NCBI GenBank assembly: GCA_910586565.1
Contig: CAJUIT010000005.1
Coordinates: forward strand, 1 to 64,000
Length of the DNA stretch: 64,000 nucleotides
Reading direction: 5' to 3'
From: an uncultured Muribaculaceae bacterium
GTDB lineage: Bacteria; Bacteroidota; Bacteroidia; Bacteroidales; Muribaculaceae
Shown here: piece by piece, positions 35,149 to 44,106 of the stretch
Layout: each line of letters begins with the position of its first letter
Numbering within the stretch: the first letter of the stretch is position 1
The notes under the pieces: generated by a model
Seen by the model: only the letters and a program-made list of their open reading frames with translations
What the model was told of the DNA's origin: nothing
The model's database searches: none
Program-made: the position numbers and the translations under genes

Positions 35149-35871
35149 TTACAAATCGGCGATTTTCCACCAGCGGTAGTCAACCTCCTCATCAACAACG
35201 TCGATATTCTCACAACGTTTCAACCGCTTCACAACAACCATTGTGAGCGGCAGGATAACTATTTCGTAGGCCGTTTTCAGCAACGCCTGCGTAACGATGA
35301 GCGACACGATGGTCGACACCGGCAACACGCCACCAAACGCTATCGGGAAGAACACAAGCGAATCGACACTCTCACCCCACAGGGTTGAGATGATTGCTCG
35401 CGCCGAAAAACTGCGGCGGCTGTTCATGCCACCTCCGGCTGCGGCTTTCATGCGGCTCATCACGTAGGCATTCACCATCGAGCCGCTCACAAACGCAGCG
35501 AAGCTGGCAAACATAATGCGCGGCACAGCTCCATAAATAGCCTGCATGGCATCCTGGCCGGTCCAGTCAGCCCCGCCCGGCAGAGCTATCGCCACATTGA
35601 GAAAAATGGCGGTGAGCAAACTCATCGCAAATCCTATCCAAATCATAAACCGCGCCTTGCGGAAGCCATACACCTCCACAACGCAATCATTTATAATATA
35701 GGAAACGGGAAACACCACCAACCCGGCAGTAACTGTGAGCACCCCGAGGTCAACGGTTTTGATTTCTATAAGGTTGGAAACAATCAGGCAAACAATAAAA
35801 AGAACCGTGAGCAAAAGAAACGGAACAGTCAGCGTGCCTGTCGCCGACACAGATTGAGCATTATTTTTCAT
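35149..35871 (-). CDS. Queuosine precursor transporter, YhhQ/VUT family
   Basis: A 240-residue inner-membrane protein with about six hydrophobic segments, including LTVPFLLLTVLFIVCLIVSN and VSYIINDCVVEVYGFRKARF, the latter being the family signature (INDxxxExYGxxxAR). Members import preQ0 or preQ1 for synthesis of the tRNA nucleoside queuosine. The assignment is strongly supported by a preQ1-I riboswitch immediately upstream. The start at 35871 is set by the riboswitch position; the longer frame would translate the riboswitch itself. The HAD hydrolase follows in the same unit. Confidence 0.94.
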   Translation of the reverse strand: MKNNAQSVSATGTLTVPFLLLTVLFIVCLIVSNLIEIKTVDLGVLTVTAGLVVFPVSYIINDCVVEVYGFRKARFMIWIGFAMSLLTAIFLNVAIALPGGADWTGQDAMQAIYGAVPRIMFASFAAFVSGSMVNAYVMSRMKAAAGGGMNSRRSFSARAIISTLWGESVDSLVFFPIAFGGVLPVSTIVSLIVTQALLKTAYEIVILPLTMVVVKRLKRCENIDVVDEEVDYRWWKIADL

Positions 35872-35872
35872 T

Positions 35873-35906
35873 TTCTTGTTTTTAACGAGGTAGCAAGCAC
35901 TCGGTC
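35873..35906 (-). promoter_or_regulatory. preQ1-I riboswitch
   Basis: On the minus strand: stem CGAG (35900-35903) and CUCG (35886-35889) enclose the loop UGCUUGCUAC, which matches the Bacillus preQ1-I loop UUCUAGCUAC at 8 of 10 positions. The A-rich tail UUAAAAACAAG provides CAAG (35875-35878), which pairs with loop CUUG (35894-35897) in a pseudoknot; the Bacillus CUAG/CUA pair is replaced by a compensated CUUG/CAAG pair. The tail ends 3 bases before the start codon, implying translational repression when preQ1 is bound. Confidence 0.87.
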
Positions 35907-35917
35907 GGTTTTTCAAT

Positions 35918-35926
35918 GCAAAGATA
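35918..35926 (-). promoter_or_regulatory. -7 box for the preQ1 riboswitch transcript
   Basis: TATCTTTGC on the minus strand, about 12 bases before the riboswitch stem, matches TAnnTTTG. Confidence 0.7.
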
Positions 35927-35972
35927 AACATTTTTTCCGACATAGAGGCTGTCGCGGTGGGCACGCCGAAGC

Positions 35973-36443
35973 CTAATCTATTCTGGTGTAGAGAATCGTT
36001 ACGGGACCGTAGAAGGAATCGCCCGGCCACGAGATGCTCATTGTTCCACCGTTTATAAGATTGATGTAACAGCTCAGTGAATAAGGGGGCATCTCGAGGG
36101 GATAGAACGTGAACACAATCCCGTCGTTATAACAATAGTAATCAAATTCAAGATAATCGCCCGTGCTCACCGACTCCCAGTAGCCTGTGCCGTCGCCTGA
36201 GAACACCATGTTCTCATCGGGGTAGCTGTTGTTGGCCCACACACCGTTGAGATACCACTCACTGTCGGGCTCATCGTCATATTCGGGCTCACACGAACTC
36301 AGCCCCGCCGCCATCACCAGCGCGCCAAACAGCACAATGGCAAGCGCCACCAGACGGCCTAACGTTTTGTCGGACGGTGCGGTCTCGGCATTTACCGCCA
36401 CCGGCAATTTTTCAAAATCCCTCTTGATGTTCTTAATTTTCAT
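35973..36443 (-). CDS. Hypothetical lipoprotein
   Basis: A 156-residue protein with a long N-terminal leader and a hydrophobic segment (LVALAIVLFGALVMAAG) ending in a lipobox-like GLSSC (C51). The mature part starts EPEYDDEPDSEWYLNGVWAN and continues as a small beta-rich domain with many aromatic residues (WYLNGVW, YYCYNDG, PPYSL), reminiscent of lipocalin-like lipoproteins of Bacteroidota. The 30-residue charged extension before the hydrophobic stretch is unusual for a lipoprotein signal. No family is named with confidence. Confidence 0.65.
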   Translation of the reverse strand: MKIKNIKRDFEKLPVAVNAETAPSDKTLGRLVALAIVLFGALVMAAGLSSCEPEYDDEPDSEWYLNGVWANNSYPDENMVFSGDGTGYWESVSTGDYLEFDYYCYNDGIVFTFYPLEMPPYSLSCYINLINGGTMSISWPGDSFYGPVTILYTRID

Positions 36444-36685
36444 AGAGCAGTAAAAAAAATATGTGCGTTACTTCATTTATCCCTTGGAAACGTATCATCG
36501 AAGTTGCCATACGGGCAACCTTTGCTTTTGTAACAATCGCACCATGCCATCAGCCTGCGGAGTTAAATATTTTTAATCTCATTTAACACGGCGGCCACTG
36601 ATTGGAAACTATTCAGCCAATCCAACAGCCGCTGCCAAGAAAGTCGCCCCGACAATAAAAACGCCTCGGCAACGTTTATTCATTA

Positions 36686-37429
36686 ATGAGTTTTACAGGT
36701 TTGAAACATAAGATATTCGCCATAGCGGCACTTGCAGCCATCATGTTGGCCGCAGCAGCCCCCGCAGCCCGCGCCGACCGCCTCAACGACAAGGTGCTCA
36801 ACCGCCCCTACTCCGACATGCGCCGGTGGCATCTGGGCTTTTCCGTCGGTCTCAATTCATTCGACTACACCTTCCACCACAACGGCTTCGTGACCGACGA
36901 CGGCAAGACGTGGTTCATGGAGCAGCCCGACCTCTCGCCGGGCTTCTGCGTCACAGGTCTGTTCAGTCTCCGCTTCAACGACTATTTCAGCCTGCGTGTC
37001 ACCCCCGGCATGTACTTCGGCAACCGCGTTGTCCGCTTCAAGGATACAACCGGAGGGGAGGAGGCCAAGCAGGACATCAAGTCGGCCTACCTCGTTCTCC
37101 CTATCGACATCAAATTCTCGTCGCAGCGCATGCGCAACATCCGTCCCTACATGGTTGGCGGCATCATGCCTGCCGTTGATGTGCTGAAAAAGAAAGCCGA
37201 CTACCTGCGCATGAAATCAACCGATTTCATGATTTCGGTGGGATTCGGATGCGACCTTTATCTCCCCTATTTCAAACTGATTCCCGAGCTGAAATTCTGC
37301 TTCGGACTCTCCGACGTGATGCAGCACGACCGCCCCGACCTCGTCGACGACCCGATGCGCCTCGGCGTTTCCAACTCACTGAAAAAAGCCACAACAAAAA
37401 TGGTTGTGCTTTCGTTCTACTTTGAATAA
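36686..37429 (+). CDS. porT: Type IX secretion protein PorT/SprT
   Basis: A 247-residue outer-membrane beta-barrel with a signal peptide (cleavage near ARA). The opening NRPYSDMRRWHLGFSVGLNSFDYTFHHNG and the later VLPIDIKFSSQRMRNIRPYMVGGI are characteristic of PorT/SprT. PorT is needed for T9SS export in Porphyromonas. It is the first gene of a run porT-porP-gldK-gldL-gldM-gldN; the gap to porP is 9 bases, so they are cotranscribed. Confidence 0.87.
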   Translation: MSFTGLKHKIFAIAALAAIMLAAAAPAARADRLNDKVLNRPYSDMRRWHLGFSVGLNSFDYTFHHNGFVTDDGKTWFMEQPDLSPGFCVTGLFSLRFNDYFSLRVTPGMYFGNRVVRFKDTTGGEEAKQDIKSAYLVLPIDIKFSSQRMRNIRPYMVGGIMPAVDVLKKKADYLRMKSTDFMISVGFGCDLYLPYFKLIPELKFCFGLSDVMQHDRPDLVDDPMRLGVSNSLKKATTKMVVLSFYFE

Positions 37430-37438
37430 TCTCCACGC

Positions 37439-38449
37439 ATGCAATCAACAAAACGAGCATCACGCATTCCGCGCCTGTTGTCGCTGCTGCTGACGGCCTT
37501 GATGGCTTTTGCCGCGACACATCGCGCCAACGCGCAGGCCGACGCGCAATTCTCACAATACTTCGAGATTCCCAACTACTACAACGCCGGTGCCATCGGC
37601 ACCACCGACCTGCTGAAAATCCGCGGCGGCGCGCGCCTGCAGTGGGTGGGCATCGAAAACGCTCCGAAAACCTTTCTCGTAGCCGCCGACATGCCTTTCA
37701 AGCTGTTCAACAAGCGTTTCGGTGTGGGCCTTATCATGCAACAGGAGAGCCTCGGCCTGTTCAAGAACATGACAATCGGCGCACAGATTGCCTACAAACA
37801 GAAGCTCTTCAAAGGCACACTCTCAATCGGCGCGCAGATTGGCTTCATCGACCAATCGTTCCGCGGAACCGACGTCTACATCCCCGATGACGACGACTAC
37901 CACCAGTCGACCGACGATGCCATCCCCCAGCAGGACATACGCGGCAACGCTTTCGACGTGGGGCTCGGCATCCACTACACCCACAAATGGTTCTGGGCCG
38001 GCCTGTCGGCGACACACCTCAATTCACCCTCGGTGAGCCTCAACGCCGAAAGCGGTGAGAACGGCAACGAGAAAAACTATGAATTTCAAATGGGACGCGC
38101 CCTTTATTTCATGGGCGGAAGCAATATTCCCATAAAAAACACGTTATTTGAAGTGATACCTTCGGTGTTGGTGAAAAGCGATTTCACCTTCACCTCGTGG
38201 GAGGCCACAGCCCGTTGCCGCTACAACAAATTCCTGACCGGCGGCGTGGGTTACCGCTGGAAAGATGCGGTTTATGTGGTGCTCTCAGCCGAGTTCAAGG
38301 GGTTCTATCTCGGCTATTCCTACGACTACCCCGTCTCGGCGATTGCCGGAGCATCATCGGGCAGCCATGAAATTTTCGCAGGCTACAGCCTGAAGCTCGA
38401 CCTCTCCGACAAAAACCGCCACCGCCACAAAAGCATCCGCATCATGTGA
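37439..38449 (+). CDS. porP: Type IX secretion protein PorP/SprF
   Basis: A 336-residue outer-membrane protein of the PorP/SprF family. The signal peptide (MAFAATHRANAQA region) precedes the family start DAQFSQYFEIPNYYNAGAIGT. The repeated strand motifs (FGVGLIMQQESLGLFKNMTIGAQIAYKQKL, GVGYRWKDAVYVVLSAEFKGFYLGYSYDYPVS) are typical. SprF-type proteins couple specific cargo to the T9SS or anchor it at the surface; in gliding species they pair with SprB-like adhesins, none of which is seen here. Confidence 0.92.
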   Translation: MQSTKRASRIPRLLSLLLTALMAFAATHRANAQADAQFSQYFEIPNYYNAGAIGTTDLLKIRGGARLQWVGIENAPKTFLVAADMPFKLFNKRFGVGLIMQQESLGLFKNMTIGAQIAYKQKLFKGTLSIGAQIGFIDQSFRGTDVYIPDDDDYHQSTDDAIPQQDIRGNAFDVGLGIHYTHKWFWAGLSATHLNSPSVSLNAESGENGNEKNYEFQMGRALYFMGGSNIPIKNTLFEVIPSVLVKSDFTFTSWEATARCRYNKFLTGGVGYRWKDAVYVVLSAEFKGFYLGYSYDYPVSAIAGASSGSHEIFAGYSLKLDLSDKNRHRHKSIRIM

Positions 38450-38505
38450 TGCCACGGCAACAACATTAACCGAAACAAAACGAATACAAACGACACAATC
38501 ACGAT

Positions 38506-39957
38506 ATGAAGAAAAACGCTTCGTTATATCTTCTGCCAATCGCAGCCGGAGTGCTGGCAGCCTCATGCGCCACTGGTCAACGCAGTGCCACAGGAGGCGA
38601 AGTAACCGGCGTGGGTGGCACGGCATGGGCCGAGCCCACCCCCTACGGCATGGTGCTCGTAAGCCGAGGCTCGATGGACATGGGTCCGGCCAAGGCCGAC
38701 AGCGCATGGAACCTTGCAGCCGACCCGAAAGGAATGTCGGTCGATGCGTTCTGGATGGATGAAACAGAAATCACCAACTCAAAATACAAGCAGTTTGTGT
38801 TCTGGGTGCGCGACTCCATCATCCGCGAACGTCTTGCCGACCCCGCCTACGGTGGCAACGAGGAATATAAAATCGAGGAGGATAAGGAAGGAAATCCCAT
38901 CACCCCCCACCTCAACTGGAGCAAACCCATCCCCTGGCGAAACCCGGGAGAGGATGAGGCACGCGCCATCGAGAGCCTCTACCGCACCAACCCCATCACC
39001 GGTGCGCGCGAGCTCGACCCCGAGCAGCTCAACTATCGCTACGAAGTCTACAACCAGACCGAGGCAGCAAAGCGCCGCAACCGCCTCGACCCCCGTCGCC
39101 GCGAATATAACACCGACCGTCCCACCCCCACCGATATCCCCGTGATTTCAAAAGACACGGCCTATCTCAGCGACGAAGGTGAAATTATCCGCGAAACCAT
39201 CACACGCGGGCTCACCGGCGACTACGACTTCCTCAACACCTACATCGTCAACGTCTACCCCGACACCACCGCCTGGGTCAACGACTTTGAAAACGCCTAC
39301 AACGAACCCTACGTGCGCATGTATTTCAGCCACGGCGGCTACAGCGAATATCCCGTTGTAGGTGTGAGCTGGGAGCAGGCCAACGCATTCTGCAACTGGC
39401 GCACCGACTTCCTCAAACGCTCGCTGGGCAAGGAGGGTGTCTACATCGAGCCCTACCGCCTCCCCACCGAAGCCGAATGGGAATTTGCAGCCCGCGCCGG
39501 CGAAAACGACAACATGTTCCCCTGGGAGGGCGACCTCCCCATCAGCGAGGATAAAGGGTGCTTCTATGCCAACTTCAAGCCCAACGACGGCAACTACGTG
39601 AAGGACGGCCACCTCATCACATCGCGCGTAGGCACATATTCGCCCAACGATTTCGGCCTCTACGACATGGCCGGCAACGTGAGCGAATGGACCTCCACGG
39701 CCTACACCGAAGGGGTGTCGAAGCTCACCAACGACCTCAACCCCGAATACCGCTACGACGCGGCCAAGGAGGACCCCTACAAGATGAAGCGCAAAATCGT
39801 GCGCGGCGGTTCGTGGAAAGATGTTGCCCACAACATCCGTAGCGACATACGCCAGTGGGAATACCAAAACGAGCAACGCTCCTACATCGGCTTCCGCTGC
39901 GTGCGCACGCAAATTGGCTTCGCCAAAGGGCAGCAGCTCAAAACCAACAAAAAATAA
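38506..39957 (+). CDS. gldK: Type IX secretion lipoprotein GldK/PorK
   Basis: A 483-residue outer-membrane lipoprotein; lipobox LAASC, acylated C21. The rest is a formylglycine-generating-enzyme-like (FGE/SUMF1) fold with MVLVSRGSMDMG, DAFWMDETEITNSKY, YPVVGVSWEQANAFCNWR, RLPTEAEWEFAARAG, GNVSEWTST and the terminal RGGSW..IRSDIR..IGFRCV. In T9SS, PorK forms the periplasmic ring with PorN. It is followed by gldL, gldM and gldN, in the standard order. Confidence 0.96.
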   Translation: MKKNASLYLLPIAAGVLAASCATGQRSATGGEVTGVGGTAWAEPTPYGMVLVSRGSMDMGPAKADSAWNLAADPKGMSVDAFWMDETEITNSKYKQFVFWVRDSIIRERLADPAYGGNEEYKIEEDKEGNPITPHLNWSKPIPWRNPGEDEARAIESLYRTNPITGARELDPEQLNYRYEVYNQTEAAKRRNRLDPRRREYNTDRPTPTDIPVISKDTAYLSDEGEIIRETITRGLTGDYDFLNTYIVNVYPDTTAWVNDFENAYNEPYVRMYFSHGGYSEYPVVGVSWEQANAFCNWRTDFLKRSLGKEGVYIEPYRLPTEAEWEFAARAGENDNMFPWEGDLPISEDKGCFYANFKPNDGNYVKDGHLITSRVGTYSPNDFGLYDMAGNVSEWTSTAYTEGVSKLTNDLNPEYRYDAAKEDPYKMKRKIVRGGSWKDVAHNIRSDIRQWEYQNEQRSYIGFRCVRTQIGFAKGQQLKTNKK

Positions 39958-40041
39958 ACCGCTGCCGGCAGCATGCTCCCGGCGCATCTCATCATAATCC
40001 TCTCTCCACATCACAACCGTTGTAACCTCATTCCTCAAAAA

Positions 40042-40929
40042 ATGGGAAAATTCAAAAATGCAAAGCGTGGCCTGAGCGCCTTCATCTCAAGCGAGAAAGG
40101 GCAGCGCTTCTTCAACTTCGCCTACTCAATCGGTGCAGCCATCGTAATCTGGGGCGCACTCTTCAAGATTCTCCACCTTCCCGGCGGTAACTTCCTGCTC
40201 TCGCTCGGCATGGGCACCGAGGTGCTCATGTTCATGCTCACAGCCTTCGACCGCCCACCGCGCGAATACAAATGGGAAAACGTGTTCCCCGTGTTCGACA
40301 CCGACAACCCCGACGACCGTCCCGATTTCAAATCCGGTTCAGGCGTTGTAATCAACGGAGGGCAAAGTGTGCAAGGCGCCGTCACAGCCGGTAACATCCC
40401 CACCCCCGTTCTCTCCGAGGGTGCATCCCCCGCCGAGGTTATGGGACGTGTCACCGACGCCACCCAGCTCTATCTCACTCAGATTACCGAAATGACCAAC
40501 GAGCTGCGCCACCTTCAGGACACCACCCGTGCCCTCAATCAGGTGAGCGACGTGTTGCTCGACTCCTACAAGGCAATCACCGAGAATTCCGAGAACATCA
40601 CCCGCAGCTCGAAAGGCTACGTGGAGCAGATGCAGGACCTCAACCGCAACATCAACGGCCTCAACACCATCTACGAGATTCAGCTCAAAAGCGTGTCGTC
40701 GCAGCTCGATTCAATCGACCGCGTGAACCGCGGCATCAAGGACATCCGCGACATGTATGAGAAATCGTCGGCACAGAGCGCACGCTACTGCGAGGAAACC
40801 GAAAAGATGGCGCGCTACATGCAGCAGCTCAACGGCGTGTATGAGAAGATGATTACCGCCATGACCATCAACATGTATCGCCCTATGGTCAACCCAGCCG
40901 ACATCCAAATGCCCGGCCAGGAGAAATAA
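40042..40929 (+). CDS. gldL: Type IX secretion motor protein GldL/PorL
   Basis: A 295-residue inner-membrane protein. Two transmembrane helices lie near the N-terminus (FNFAYSIGAAIVIWGALFKI and FLLSLGMGTEVLMFMLTAF), with the conserved Glu in the second helix (GTEVLMF) that is required for proton flow. The long cytoplasmic part is helical coiled-coil (EMTNELRHLQDTTRALNQVS to the end). With GldM it forms the proton-driven rotary motor of T9SS. The start at 40042 (MGKFKNAKRG) is chosen because the longer frame adds unrelated residues. Confidence 0.95.
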   Translation: MGKFKNAKRGLSAFISSEKGQRFFNFAYSIGAAIVIWGALFKILHLPGGNFLLSLGMGTEVLMFMLTAFDRPPREYKWENVFPVFDTDNPDDRPDFKSGSGVVINGGQSVQGAVTAGNIPTPVLSEGASPAEVMGRVTDATQLYLTQITEMTNELRHLQDTTRALNQVSDVLLDSYKAITENSENITRSSKGYVEQMQDLNRNINGLNTIYEIQLKSVSSQLDSIDRVNRGIKDIRDMYEKSSAQSARYCEETEKMARYMQQLNGVYEKMITAMTINMYRPMVNPADIQMPGQEK

Positions 40930-40989
40930 TCTCTCCCCCAACCCCTTTTAAAGAAACGACTCATCCCCTTCAATATCCCCTAACATCCA

Positions 40990-42558
40990 ATGGGTAGCAG
41001 CAACAATAAGCTTTCACCGCGTCAGAAGATGATAAACCTCATGTATATCGTCCTGACCGCCATGTTGGCTCTCAACGTGTCGAGCGACGTGCTCAACGGC
41101 TTCACCCAGGTGGAGGAGGGTCTCAAGCGCACCAACAACAACGTTGAGGAGCGCAACGCGGCCATCCTCAACACCCTCGAGGCCTTCGCCGCCCAGAACC
41201 CCGACAAGGGGCAGCGGTGGTTTGACAAGGCAACCGAAGTGCGCCGCGTCACCGACCGCCTCTACCTCCAGATCGACTCGCTCAAACAGCTCATCGTTAA
41301 CGAAGCCGACGGCTCCGGTGCCGACGTTGAAAACATCCAGAGCCGCGACAACCTCGAAGCGGCATCCGTCATAATGCTTTCGGGCACAAAGCCCCGCGGC
41401 GCACAACTTCGCCGCGACATCGACAGCTACCGCACCTACATCACCTCGCTAATGACCGACTCCATCAAACGCTCGTCGGTCGAGAAAGCCCTCTCCACCG
41501 AACCGGTGATGCGCAAAGGAACCCTCGGCAAGCAATCGTGGGAGGAATCGAAATTCGACAACCAGCCCGTTGTGGCAGCCATCACGCTGCTCACCAAGCT
41601 GCAGAACGACGTGAAATATGCCGAAGGTGAAACCCTTCAGACCCTCCTTGCCAATGTCGACGCAGGCGACGTGCGCGTGAACGAGCTCAACGCATTCGTT
41701 ATTCCGCAAAGCCGCTTCGTGATGCGCGGCGGCAAATATTCAGCCAACATCGTGCTGGCCGCGGTCGACACCACAGCCCGCCCCGAAGTCTACGTAAACG
41801 GTGCCAAGCTCCCCAACGACCGCGGGCTCTACGAGCTCAATCCCGGAGCCACCGGCACATTCGACTACAAAGGCTATCTTGAAGTGCCCCACGGCGACGG
41901 CTCGGTGACACGTCACCCCTTCTCGTCGTCCTACACCGTGATAGAGCCCACCGCCACCGTTTCGGCAACAATGATGAACGTGCTCTACGCCGGCATCGAC
42001 AACCCCATCTCCATCTCCGTGCCGGGCGTTCCCAACAGCTCGGTGTCGGCCTCGATGACCAACGGCTCACTCACCCGCAGCGGCGACCATTGGGTTGCCC
42101 ATCCCAACAAGGTGGGCGACGACGCTGTTGTGAGCGTCACCGCCGAAATGGACGGCCGCCCCATGAAGATGACCGAAACGAAATTCCGCGTGCGCAAGCT
42201 CCCCGACCCTTCACCCTACATCGCTTTCAAGGATAACAACGGCAACACCGCCAACTATAAAGGTGGCGGACGCGGCATTGCAAAAACACAGCTTCTTGCC
42301 GCCCCCGGCATCGAAGCCGCAATCGACGACGACCTGCTGAACATCAAGTTCAACGTTCTGAACTTCGAAACCGTGTTCTTCGACTCGATGGGCAACGCCA
42401 TCCCCGAAGTGTCGAACGGCGCTCAGTTCTCACAGCGTCAGAAAGATTCATTCCGTCGCCTCAGCCGCGGCAAACGCTTCTACATCTCACGCGTGAAAGC
42501 TGTCGGCCCCGACGGCATAACCCGCGACCTCGCTCCAATCGAGGTTATCGTTAACTGA
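40990..42558 (+). CDS. gldM: Type IX secretion motor protein GldM/PorM
   Basis: A 522-residue protein with one N-terminal transmembrane helix (KMINLMYIVLTAMLALNVSS) and four periplasmic domains. The N-terminal part is helical; the three C-terminal domains are beta-rich (YSANIVLAAVDTT, NPISISVPGVPNSSVSASMTN, GIEAAIDDDLLNIKFNVLNFE). GldM spans the periplasm and links the GldL motor to the GldK/GldN ring. Length and order are standard. Confidence 0.96.
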   Translation: MGSSNNKLSPRQKMINLMYIVLTAMLALNVSSDVLNGFTQVEEGLKRTNNNVEERNAAILNTLEAFAAQNPDKGQRWFDKATEVRRVTDRLYLQIDSLKQLIVNEADGSGADVENIQSRDNLEAASVIMLSGTKPRGAQLRRDIDSYRTYITSLMTDSIKRSSVEKALSTEPVMRKGTLGKQSWEESKFDNQPVVAAITLLTKLQNDVKYAEGETLQTLLANVDAGDVRVNELNAFVIPQSRFVMRGGKYSANIVLAAVDTTARPEVYVNGAKLPNDRGLYELNPGATGTFDYKGYLEVPHGDGSVTRHPFSSSYTVIEPTATVSATMMNVLYAGIDNPISISVPGVPNSSVSASMTNGSLTRSGDHWVAHPNKVGDDAVVSVTAEMDGRPMKMTETKFRVRKLPDPSPYIAFKDNNGNTANYKGGGRGIAKTQLLAAPGIEAAIDDDLLNIKFNVLNFETVFFDSMGNAIPEVSNGAQFSQRQKDSFRRLSRGKRFYISRVKAVGPDGITRDLAPIEVIVN

Positions 42559-42578
42559 TTGAACCACACCATCAACAC

Positions 42579-43751
42579 ATGAAACTCATAGCAAAATACG
42601 CACTTGCGGCACTCGCCCTCACCTCAACAGCATGGGGAGCCGTGGCCCAGGATGCCTCGTCAAGCTCATCATCGATTGTGCGCCGCAACCGCGACAACGA
42701 CCGCAACCGCAACGGAGCCCAATCGGCAGCGGGTGTAACCGACCGCATGCAGCAGTTCTACAAACAGTCCGACAACAGCGATGCCGACCGCATGTGGATG
42801 CGTGTGATTTACCGCGACCTCGAGCTCGACAACCCCAAGAATGCAGCCCTCTACTACCCCGAGGATGTGATTGACGGGCAGGAAAACCTGTTCCGCATCA
42901 TCATGCGCCTGCTGGCCGAGAATCAGATTTCCGCCTACGAATATCTCGACGGCAAGGAAATTTTCACCGACCAGTACAAGCTTAAGGTGCGCGACATGCT
43001 CGACCGTTTCCACGTGCTCTACACCGATGCCAAGGGTTCCACCGAAAAGAATCCCCGGTTCACCATCGAGGAGAGCGATGTGCCCGCCAACGAGGTGCTC
43101 TCCTACTACATCCTTGAACGCTGGGAATTCGACTCGCGCTCCAACAAAACCAAACGCCACGTTGAGGCGATTTGCCCCGTGCTCCATCGCTCCGACGATT
43201 TTGGCGGCGACGCGGTTCGCTACCCCATGTTCTGGGTGAAACTCGATGCGCTCCGCCCCTACATGGCGCAGCAATACATCTTCATCGACGACGACAACAA
43301 CCTGCCCAAATACACCTACGACGACTTTTTCACCCTGTCGATGTACGACGGCGACATCTACAAAACCCGCAACCTCACCAACAAGTCGATGATGCAGATG
43401 TTCCCCGACCCCGACGACCGCAAACGAGCTCAGGACAGCATCCAGAACCGTCTCGACACATTCGACAAAAACATCTGGGTTCCCTCGCGCGAGGAGGTAA
43501 TTGCAGCCCGCGAAGCCCGTGAGGCTGCCGAAGCTGCCGCCGAGGCCGCAGCCGAAGGCACCGAAATCGAAGCTCGCGACGGCGAAGCCGCCGAGAAAGC
43601 AGCCCCCGCCCGCACATCGCGCGGCAGCCGCGGTTCGGCCACAAAGTCCACCGCCAAAAAGAAAACTTCAAAACCGAAAGCCAAGGCATCCAAACCGAAA
43701 GCCGCAAAATCATCATCCTCAGCAGTGAGGTCGGTTCGACGCAGAAAATAA
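42579..43751 (+). CDS. gldN: Type IX secretion protein GldN/PorN with basic C-terminal tail
   Basis: A 390-residue periplasmic protein with a signal peptide (cleavage near VAQ). The core (about residues 50-310) contains MWMRVIYRDLELDNPKNAALYYPE and YDGDIYKTRNLTNKSMMQMFPD, typical of GldN/PorN, the partner of GldK in the periplasmic ring. After the core comes an unusual tail of about 75 residues, first Ala/Glu-rich (EAAEAAAEAAAEG) and then Lys/Ala/Ser/Pro-rich, resembling histone H1-like sequence and ending VRRRK. A strong terminator follows, closing the operon. Confidence 0.95.
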   Translation: MKLIAKYALAALALTSTAWGAVAQDASSSSSSIVRRNRDNDRNRNGAQSAAGVTDRMQQFYKQSDNSDADRMWMRVIYRDLELDNPKNAALYYPEDVIDGQENLFRIIMRLLAENQISAYEYLDGKEIFTDQYKLKVRDMLDRFHVLYTDAKGSTEKNPRFTIEESDVPANEVLSYYILERWEFDSRSNKTKRHVEAICPVLHRSDDFGGDAVRYPMFWVKLDALRPYMAQQYIFIDDDNNLPKYTYDDFFTLSMYDGDIYKTRNLTNKSMMQMFPDPDDRKRAQDSIQNRLDTFDKNIWVPSREEVIAAREAREAAEAAAEAAAEGTEIEARDGEAAEKAAPARTSRGSRGSATKSTAKKKTSKPKAKASKPKAAKSSSSAVRSVRRRK

Positions 43752-43814
43752 ACCGCCAATCATCGCTTCATTGCAACATCCTGTCTCGCAAGAATTAAAT
43801 TTGACATTAAATAT

Positions 43815-43856
43815 CACCCCGCGCCGGCATAAACGAAACATTGCCGGCGCGGGGTG
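43815..43856 (+). terminator. Terminator of the T9SS operon
   Basis: A 15-bp perfect GC-rich stem (43815-43829 with 43842-43856) followed by TGTTTTAT. Confidence 0.9.
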
Positions 43857-43904
43857 TGTTTTATCTATGGCTCAGGAACAGCCGGGCATCAGCTCCCGAG
43901 GGGG

Positions 43905-43935
43905 TTGATACTCAACAGAATTTTAGTTAACTTTG
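43905..43935 (+). promoter_or_regulatory. Promoter of the nonulosonate gene cluster
   Basis: TTG (43905-43907), 20 bases, TAACTTTG (43928-43935). The leader to the first gene is long, about 165 bases. Confidence 0.8.
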
Positions 43936-44106
43936 CAATTCCAATAGATTGCAACAACAAGATTGTCGACAGGCTTTTATACCTCGCCTTTTTACATCGC
44001 TTTAATATGACGTGGCGGCTTTTCGGGGAAAATCCACACCCAATGGCTGCCGAAAAAGCTGAAAAGCGGTATCCCCGGCAATCTGTAACAGACACCAATA
44101 TAAAAC

